From assembly GCF_003123685.1 (NCBI RefSeq), contig NZ_QCYJ01000084.1:248001-312000 (forward strand): DNA of 64,000 nucleotides, in the 5' to 3' direction. The notes below the pieces were generated by a model. That model made no database searches. It worked only from the letters and a program-made list of their open reading frames with translations, and had not been told where the DNA came from. Made by a program: the position numbers and the translations under genes. This stretch comes from Nocardia aurea. Its GTDB lineage: Bacteria; Actinomycetota; Actinomycetes; Mycobacteriales; Mycobacteriaceae. Of this stretch, positions 59,319-64,000 are shown piece by piece; the first letter of the stretch is position 1, and each line of letters opens with the position of its first letter.

Positions 59319-59963
59319 TCAGACGGGCATCGGCCGGGTCCGGTCGGTCGCGACCAGCACCGCGATCGCGCCGAGCATCGAGCCGGTCACCCACCGCTGC
59401 GCGCGCAGCCACAGCGGCCGCCCGGTCAGGAAGGCGGAGATGCCGCCTGCGCCGAGCACGATCAGCGCGTTCACCGTGAGCGCGACCACGATCTGCACCG
59501 CGCCGAGGCACAGACTCTGCAACCACACCTGCCCGCGTTCCGGCACCACGAACTGCGGGATGAGCGCCATGTACATGATCGCGATCTTGGGGTTGAGCAG
59601 ATTCGTCACCAGCCCCATCGTGAACAGCCGCCGGGTCGGGTCGGCGGGCAGCGCGCTCGGGCTGAACGCCGAGACCCCGCCCGGGCGCACGGCCTGCCAC
59701 GCCAGCCACAGCAGGTACGCGGCCCCGGCCAGTTTCAGTGCCAGATACAACCCGGGCACCACCGCGAACACGGTGGTGATCCCCGCCGTCGCGGCCGCCA
59801 GGTAGACGCCGAACCCGGCCGCGACCCCGGTCAGCGAGACCAGTCCGGCCCCGCGTCCCTGCGATACCGTCCGCGACACCAGATACATCATGTTCGGCCC
59901 CGGTGTGAGCACCATGCCCAATGCCGCCGCCGCCACCCCGAACACCGCCGCAGTCCCGATCAT
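59319..59963 (-). CDS. LysE/RhtB family exporter
   Basis: Encodes 214 aa from the ATG at 59961-59963, with AGGA about 9 nt upstream; a longer in-frame reading is low-complexity. The family signature GMVLTPGPNMMYL is near residue 15 and NLLNPKIAIMYMALIPQF near 120. Six hydrophobic helices are expected. Such carriers expel amino acids or their analogues by proton antiport. It stands alone between the RibD-like gene and the divergent helicase gene. A second LysE gene occurs at 62692. Confidence 0.93.
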   Translation of the reverse strand: MIGTAAVFGVAAAALGMVLTPGPNMMYLVSRTVSQGRGAGLVSLTGVAAGFGVYLAAATAGITTVFAVVPGLYLALKLAGAAYLLWLAWQAVRPGGVSAFSPSALPADPTRRLFTMGLVTNLLNPKIAIMYMALIPQFVVPERGQVWLQSLCLGAVQIVVALTVNALIVLGAGGISAFLTGRPLWLRAQRWVTGSMLGAIAVLVATDRTRPMPV

Positions 59964-60250
59964 GACTCGATCCTGCGGTACGCCGCCGCGCGCGTCTCGG
60001 TCCAGTCGGGGACCGGTGGACCGCTGTGATCCCGGTCCACCCGGGGCCGCTCCGGAACAAAACGGGCAGGTGGGACGCTGTAGTACCGGAGCCGACGGAC
60101 CTGTCCTGTCGTCGGCGCGAGCGTGAGCGGCTGCTCGGCCCCTGATTGTCGGTGGCTTCGGGGAGAATGGGTCCGATCGGCGTGATCGGGCGCGGCGCCT
60201 GCTCACCCGCCGGGGACGGGGCGTCCGACCGCCAGATACGAGGAGAGCCT

Positions 60251-61909
60251 GTGACCGACGGTCCGCTGATTGTGCAGAGCGACAAAACGCTGTTGCTGGA
60301 GATCGACCACGAGTCGTCGGCCCTGGCCCGCCAGGCCATCGCGCCGTTCGCCGAATTGGAGCGGGCACCCGAACACGTGCACACCTACCGGGTGACGCCG
60401 CTGGCGCTGTGGAACGCGCGCGCCGCCGGACACGACGCCGAGCAGGTGGTCGACGCCCTGGTCACCTACTCGCGGTACGCGGTGCCCCAGCCCCTGCTCG
60501 TCGACATCGTCGACACCATGGCCCGTTACGGCCGGTTGCAGCTGGTCAAACACCCCGCGCACGGATTGATGCTGGTCAGCCTGGATCGCGCGGTTCTCGA
60601 GGAGGTGCTGCGGCACAAGAAGATCGCGCCCATGCTCGGTGCCCGCATCGACGCGGACACCGTGCAGGTGCATCCCTCCGAACGCGGCCGGATCAAGCAG
60701 ATGCTGCTGAAGATCGGCTGGCCCGCCGAGGACCTGGCCGGCTACGTCGACGGCGAGGCCCATGCCATCGACCTCGATTACGAGGGCGGTCATTGGGAGT
60801 TGCGCGACTATCAGCAGATGGCGGCCGACTCGTTCTGGGCCGGTGGGTCCGGCGTGGTCGTGCTGCCCTGTGGCGCGGGTAAGACGATGGTCGGCGCCGC
60901 CGCGATGGCGCGGGCGAAGGCGACGACGTTGATCCTGGTCACCAATACCGTGGCCGGTCGCCAGTGGCGACGAGAGCTGCTGGCGCGCACCTCGCTGACC
61001 GAGGACGAGATCGGCGAGTACTCCGGCGAGCGCAAGGAGATCCGCCCCGTCACCATCGCGACCTATCAGGTGATCACCCGCCGCACCAAGGGCGAGTACA
61101 AACACCTCGAACTGTTCGACAGCCGCGACTGGGGTCTCGTCATCTACGACGAGGTGCATCTGCTGCCCGCGCCGGTCTTCCGGATGACCGCCGATCTGCA
61201 ATCACGGCGCAGGCTCGGACTCACCGCGACGCTGGTGCGCGAGGACGGCCGCGAGGGCGATGTCTTCTCGCTGATCGGCCCGAAGCGCTACGACGCGCCG
61301 TGGAAGGATATCGAGGCCCAGGGCTGGATCGCCCCGGCCGATTGCGTCGAGGTCAGGGTGACGCTCACCGATGCCGAGCGGATGTCCTACGCGACCGCCG
61401 AGCCGGAGGAACGCTACAAACTGTGTTCGACGGCGCGCACGAAACTGCCCGTGGTCCGGTCCATCCTGGACAAGCATCCCGGCGCGCCGACGCTCGTCAT
61501 CGGCGCCTATCTCGATCAGCTCGACGAATTGGGCGTCGCCCTGAACGCGCCGGTGATCCAGGGGTCGACGAAAACCAAAGAGCGCGAAGAGCTCTTCGAG
61601 GCTTTCCGGCGCGGCGAAATCCAGGTCCTGGTAGTCAGCAAGGTGGCGAACTTCTCCATCGACCTGCCCGAAGCCTCTGTGGCGGTGCAGGTTTCGGGTA
61701 CGTTCGGTTCGCGTCAGGAAGAGGCGCAGCGGCTCGGCAGATTGTTGCGGCCGAAACAAGACGGTGGTCAAGCCCACTTCTATTCGGTGGTCGCACGTGA
61801 CACGCTTGACGCCGAGTACGCCGCGCATCGGCAGCGTTTCCTGGCGGAGCAGGGCTACGCCTATCGGATCACCGATGCCGACGACTTGCTCGGACCGGCC
61901 ATCGGATAA
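60251..61909 (+). CDS. ercc3: XPB/Rad25-type DNA repair helicase
   Basis: Encodes 552 aa from a GTG with AGGAGA at 60241-60246. It is a bacterial XPB: an N-terminal damage-recognition-like domain (residues 1-180), helicase domain 1 with Walker A PCGAGKT near residue 212, the DEVH box in IYDEVHLLP near 300, the RED motif in REDGREGD, and helicase domain 2 ending with QEEAQRLGRLLRP. It unwinds DNA 3' to 5' with ATP and is thought to act in repair. It corresponds to M. tuberculosis Rv0861c. The DUF3239 gene follows after 40 nt. Confidence 0.96.
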   Translation: MTDGPLIVQSDKTLLLEIDHESSALARQAIAPFAELERAPEHVHTYRVTPLALWNARAAGHDAEQVVDALVTYSRYAVPQPLLVDIVDTMARYGRLQLVKHPAHGLMLVSLDRAVLEEVLRHKKIAPMLGARIDADTVQVHPSERGRIKQMLLKIGWPAEDLAGYVDGEAHAIDLDYEGGHWELRDYQQMAADSFWAGGSGVVVLPCGAGKTMVGAAAMARAKATTLILVTNTVAGRQWRRELLARTSLTEDEIGEYSGERKEIRPVTIATYQVITRRTKGEYKHLELFDSRDWGLVIYDEVHLLPAPVFRMTADLQSRRRLGLTATLVREDGREGDVFSLIGPKRYDAPWKDIEAQGWIAPADCVEVRVTLTDAERMSYATAEPEERYKLCSTARTKLPVVRSILDKHPGAPTLVIGAYLDQLDELGVALNAPVIQGSTKTKEREELFEAFRRGEIQVLVVSKVANFSIDLPEASVAVQVSGTFGSRQEEAQRLGRLLRPKQDGGQAHFYSVVARDTLDAEYAAHRQRFLAEQGYAYRITDADDLLGPAIG

Positions 61910-61949
61910 GCGGAGGCGATTCCTCCGAAACGTGTGCTAGGAAGAGGAC

Positions 61950-62618
61950 GTGCGACGCTTCGAATTCCCGGTGGACCGCAGCCACGCCCATGCGGTGAAC
62001 GAAGTCTTCGCCGACCTGCGCCGGTTACGCGTGATGGCGATCGCCGCGGCGGTGCTGGCTGCCGCCGTCACCGGCTACCTGATCTGGTTGAACCACCCGT
62101 GGTCCTATCTGCTCGCCGTGGCGTTCGCGCTCGGGGCCGTCGTGGCGCTGTGGGTCGCGCTGTGGGCGCCGCACCGGTCGAGTATCGACAAGCTCTACGC
62201 CGACGGTGAACTGGTGCCCGCCGTGGTGTCGGAAACCCATCCGTCCGGGGTGCTGCTGCTGGCCCTGGTCGACATCTCGACACCGGAGACATCCGATCAC
62301 CGCTACGCGCTGGTCACCAGGAAGGTGCGCGCGCTGCCCGGCCACGACCGGCGCGCGGGCGAGCGGGTGCCGTCGGTCGCGATCCGCACCGACCGCGCCC
62401 CGCGCCAGGTCGGCGAACGCTGGCAGAGCGTGAGCGCCATGCCGATCGCCTGGGGGACAAGGGATGTGGCGGTCATCGACCGCGCCCGCGCCGCCATCAG
62501 CGAGGCCGAGTGGCGGCTGCTCACCGACAATCTCGACCTGGCGGCCAAGGTCCGCGACACTTCGGCCAAACGGCTGCTGCTCGATCCCCAGCAGCTGCCG
62601 GGCGATCTCGGCGCCTGA
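61950..62618 (+). CDS. DUF3239 membrane protein
   Basis: Encodes 222 aa from a GTG with GAGG close upstream. Two adjacent transmembrane helices (about residues 28-48 and 51-72) follow a short cytoplasmic N terminus; the remaining 150 residues form a soluble beta-rich domain (PAVVSETHPSGVLLLALVD). The pattern is the actinobacterial DUF3239 family, of unknown function. It lies 40 nt after the helicase gene on the same strand and may be co-transcribed. Confidence 0.85.
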   Translation: MRRFEFPVDRSHAHAVNEVFADLRRLRVMAIAAAVLAAAVTGYLIWLNHPWSYLLAVAFALGAVVALWVALWAPHRSSIDKLYADGELVPAVVSETHPSGVLLLALVDISTPETSDHRYALVTRKVRALPGHDRRAGERVPSVAIRTDRAPRQVGERWQSVSAMPIAWGTRDVAVIDRARAAISEAEWRLLTDNLDLAAKVRDTSAKRLLLDPQQLPGDLGA

Positions 62619-62691
62619 ATTCGCCTGCGCGGGGCGGGCACTCGCGCGGCCGAACCGGTAAACGCCTTGCGGGCCCGCCTAGACTCGGGGG

Positions 62692-63330
62692 ATGGTTCCA
62701 GCTTCCAACCTGCTGGCATTCGTCGCGGCAGCGTTCGTCATCATCGTCGTACCCGGTCCCGGTGTGCTCTTCACCATCGGCCGCGCGCTCACCCTCGGGC
62801 GTCGGGCCGCCCTGCTTTCGGTGCTCGGGCACGCGGTCGGGGTCTATCTCGCACTCGTGCTCGTCGCGCTCGGTCTCGGCACCCTGCTCATGGCGTCCTC
62901 GTTCGCGCTGACCGCGGTGAAATTCGCCGGTGCGCTGTATCTGATGTACCTCGGGGTCCAGGCCGTCAGGGACCGCCGATCGCTGCGCGACGCGCTCGGC
63001 GCGCGGGTCGAACCCACCCCCGACAGCAGAGTGCTGCGCCAGAGCCTGATCGTCGGGGTGACCAACCCGAAGGCGATCGTGTTCTTCGCCGCCATCCTCC
63101 CGCATTTCGTCGAGACCTCGGCAGGTCCGCTGCCGTGGCAGTTCCTCGTTCTCGGCACCGTCTTCATGGCGATCGCGCTGGTCTGCGACAGCATGTGGGC
63201 CCTGCTCGCCGCGTCGGCGCGCGACTGGTTCGCGCGCTCGCCGCGTAGGTTGGAAGCGGTCGGGGCCACCGGTGGCGTGATCATCGTCGGGCTCGGCGCG
63301 TCGGTGGCGCTCAGCGGTAGCGCCGACTGA
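62692..63330 (+). CDS. LysE/RhtB family exporter
   Basis: Encodes 212 aa with the family motif FVIIVVPGPGVLFTIGRAL near the N terminus and GVTNPKAIVFFAAILPHF near residue 120; six helices are expected. It should export amino acids or related small molecules. TAGACT ends 6 nt before the ATG, so it is probably leaderless. It is distinct from the LysE gene at 59319 (different N-terminal motif spacing), not a recent duplicate. Confidence 0.93.
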   Translation: MVPASNLLAFVAAAFVIIVVPGPGVLFTIGRALTLGRRAALLSVLGHAVGVYLALVLVALGLGTLLMASSFALTAVKFAGALYLMYLGVQAVRDRRSLRDALGARVEPTPDSRVLRQSLIVGVTNPKAIVFFAAILPHFVETSAGPLPWQFLVLGTVFMAIALVCDSMWALLAASARDWFARSPRRLEAVGATGGVIIVGLGASVALSGSAD

Positions 63331-63390
63331 AACGGTTACCATCCAGCGGTGTCGAGTCAGGGGTGGTACTCGAGAGGAGTGGGTGGTCGA

Positions 63391-64000
63391 GTGAGGTTGT
63401 CCGGCCTCGGCGCCGCGGCGTTGGTCGCGGTGCTGATCGGCGCGCAACCCGCTCTCGCGCACGCCGATCCCTTCGTCGGATCGCCAGGTCTCGGCGACCC
63501 CTACTATCCGGAGGACGGCAACGGCGGCTACGACGTCACCCACTACGAGGTGACCATCGACTACGACCCGCCGTCGCACGAACTCGTCGGCCGAACCCGC
63601 GTCGACGCGACGGCCACCCAGCCGCTGCGCGCGTTCAACCTCGATTTCGACGGTCCAGAGGTCCGCGCGGTGTCGGTGAACGATCTGCCCGCCACCTTCG
63701 ACCGCAACGGCGAGCACGAACTGACCGTCACCCCGCTGATTCCGGTGCTGCCCGGCCTGCCCTTCACCGTGCGGGTCGACTACGCGGGCCAGGCCGCCGA
63801 CCACGAGGGGGAGGGCTGGACCTACGCGCCCAGCGGCGGCGCGTTCGTCGCGGGCGAACCGCATTCGGCCACTACCTGGTACCCGCTCAACGACACACCG
63901 TTGGACAAGGCGACCTTCACCCTGCACGCCACGGTTCCCGCCGAATGGGAAGTGGTCTCCAACGGGGTTCGCACCAAGAACATCGTGCGCGGCGACAAGC
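63391..64000 (+). CDS. Secreted M1-family metallopeptidase (5' part)
   Basis: The first 203 codons are in the window; the gene continues past the right edge. A GTG at 63391 with GAGAGGAG upstream gives a clean signal peptide (ending near QPALAHA), followed by the mature start DPFVGSPGLGDPYYPEDGNGGYDV. This N-terminal beta domain, with VTHYEVTIDY and GRTRVDATA, is typical of secreted actinobacterial M1 aminopeptidases. A leaderless GTG at 63349 (TACCAT 6 nt upstream) in the same frame is an alternative start 14 codons longer. The HExxH zinc site would lie beyond the window. Confidence 0.88.
   Translation, partial: MRLSGLGAAALVAVLIGAQPALAHADPFVGSPGLGDPYYPEDGNGGYDVTHYEVTIDYDPPSHELVGRTRVDATATQPLRAFNLDFDGPEVRAVSVNDLPATFDRNGEHELTVTPLIPVLPGLPFTVRVDYAGQAADHEGEGWTYAPSGGAFVAGEPHSATTWYPLNDTPLDKATFTLHATVPAEWEVVSNGVRTKNIVRGDK

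Overview
The window is chromosomal DNA from a high-GC, mycolic-acid-containing actinobacterium. A Nocardia or close relative is most likely. The evidence is very GC-rich third codon positions, frequent GTG/TTG starts, a mycothiol gene (mshD), a lipomannan/mycolate-lineage gene set (lmeA, ppm1, desA-type desaturase), a nocobactin/mycobactin-type salicylate synthase and salicyl-AMP ligase pair, and gene order that follows Mycobacterium tuberculosis Rv0808-Rv0824c (purF, purM, DUF3073, ygfZ-like, pabC-like, nitrobindin, sseC, cysA, thioredoxin, lmeA, glnR, mshD, pstB, phoU, LCP, dusB, desA). The species call is an inference; no rRNA is present.

Layout. 1-4580 (minus strand): an alkanesulfonate-type ABC transporter (ATPase cut by the window edge, permease, binding lipoprotein), a ROK regulator and an acyl-CoA-dehydrogenase-like flavoprotein. 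4629-6047: YhgE-like membrane protein. 6112-9042: purF and purM. 9303-13750: DUF3073, asparaginase, MOSC protein, YgfZ-like protein and pabC-like lyase. 13854-20359: a cydABDC operon (bd oxidase plus its ABC assembly factor) with a clear promoter, an operator-like palindrome on the start site and a coupled 25-codon leader ORF. 20374-20575: a tiny ORF with a very strong ribosome binding site, embedded in a structured RNA. 21001-26702: DUF4352, Uma2 nuclease, nitrobindin with a coupled 31-aa membrane peptide, and the sulfur cluster (DUF4395-cysA-sseC) led by a polycysteine attenuator peptide, then thioredoxin and lmeA. 26887-35879: glnR, mshD, the PHO-box-controlled pstSCAB operon, phoU and a LytR-CpsA-Psr ligase. 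36190-38462: dusB and desA. 38463-44289 is mostly non-coding and holds tRNA-Lys, a gamma-butyrolactone-receptor-like TetR gene, a tRNA-Glu/Asp/Phe cluster, a degenerate 16-bp minisatellite and a perfect 14-bp x 11 repeat. 44290-49874: a small conserved protein, ppm1, a DUF6069 membrane protein, and coupled plsB and HAD/PlsC acyltransferases. 50008-53142: iron-regulated salicylate siderophore genes with three IdeR-like boxes. 53198-57328: SDR, AhpD-like protein under an ECF41-type promoter, aroG behind an aromatic leader peptide, the ECF41 sigma factor itself, and a small repeat protein. 57509-64000: dapC-like aminotransferase, RibD-type reductase, two LysE exporters, XPB-type helicase, DUF3239 and the start of a secreted M1 peptidase.

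Themes. The window is rich in short translated regulators: a cysteine leader (25282-25347), an aromatic leader (54768-54839), a cyd leader ORF (13917-13994) and an unexplained 12-codon ORF in a structured RNA (20396-20434). Several genes look leaderless (TANNNT 6-7 nt before the start codon). Redox and respiratory functions (bd oxidase, mycothiol, thioredoxin, nitrobindin, rhodanese) lie among phosphate, nitrogen and iron control genes.
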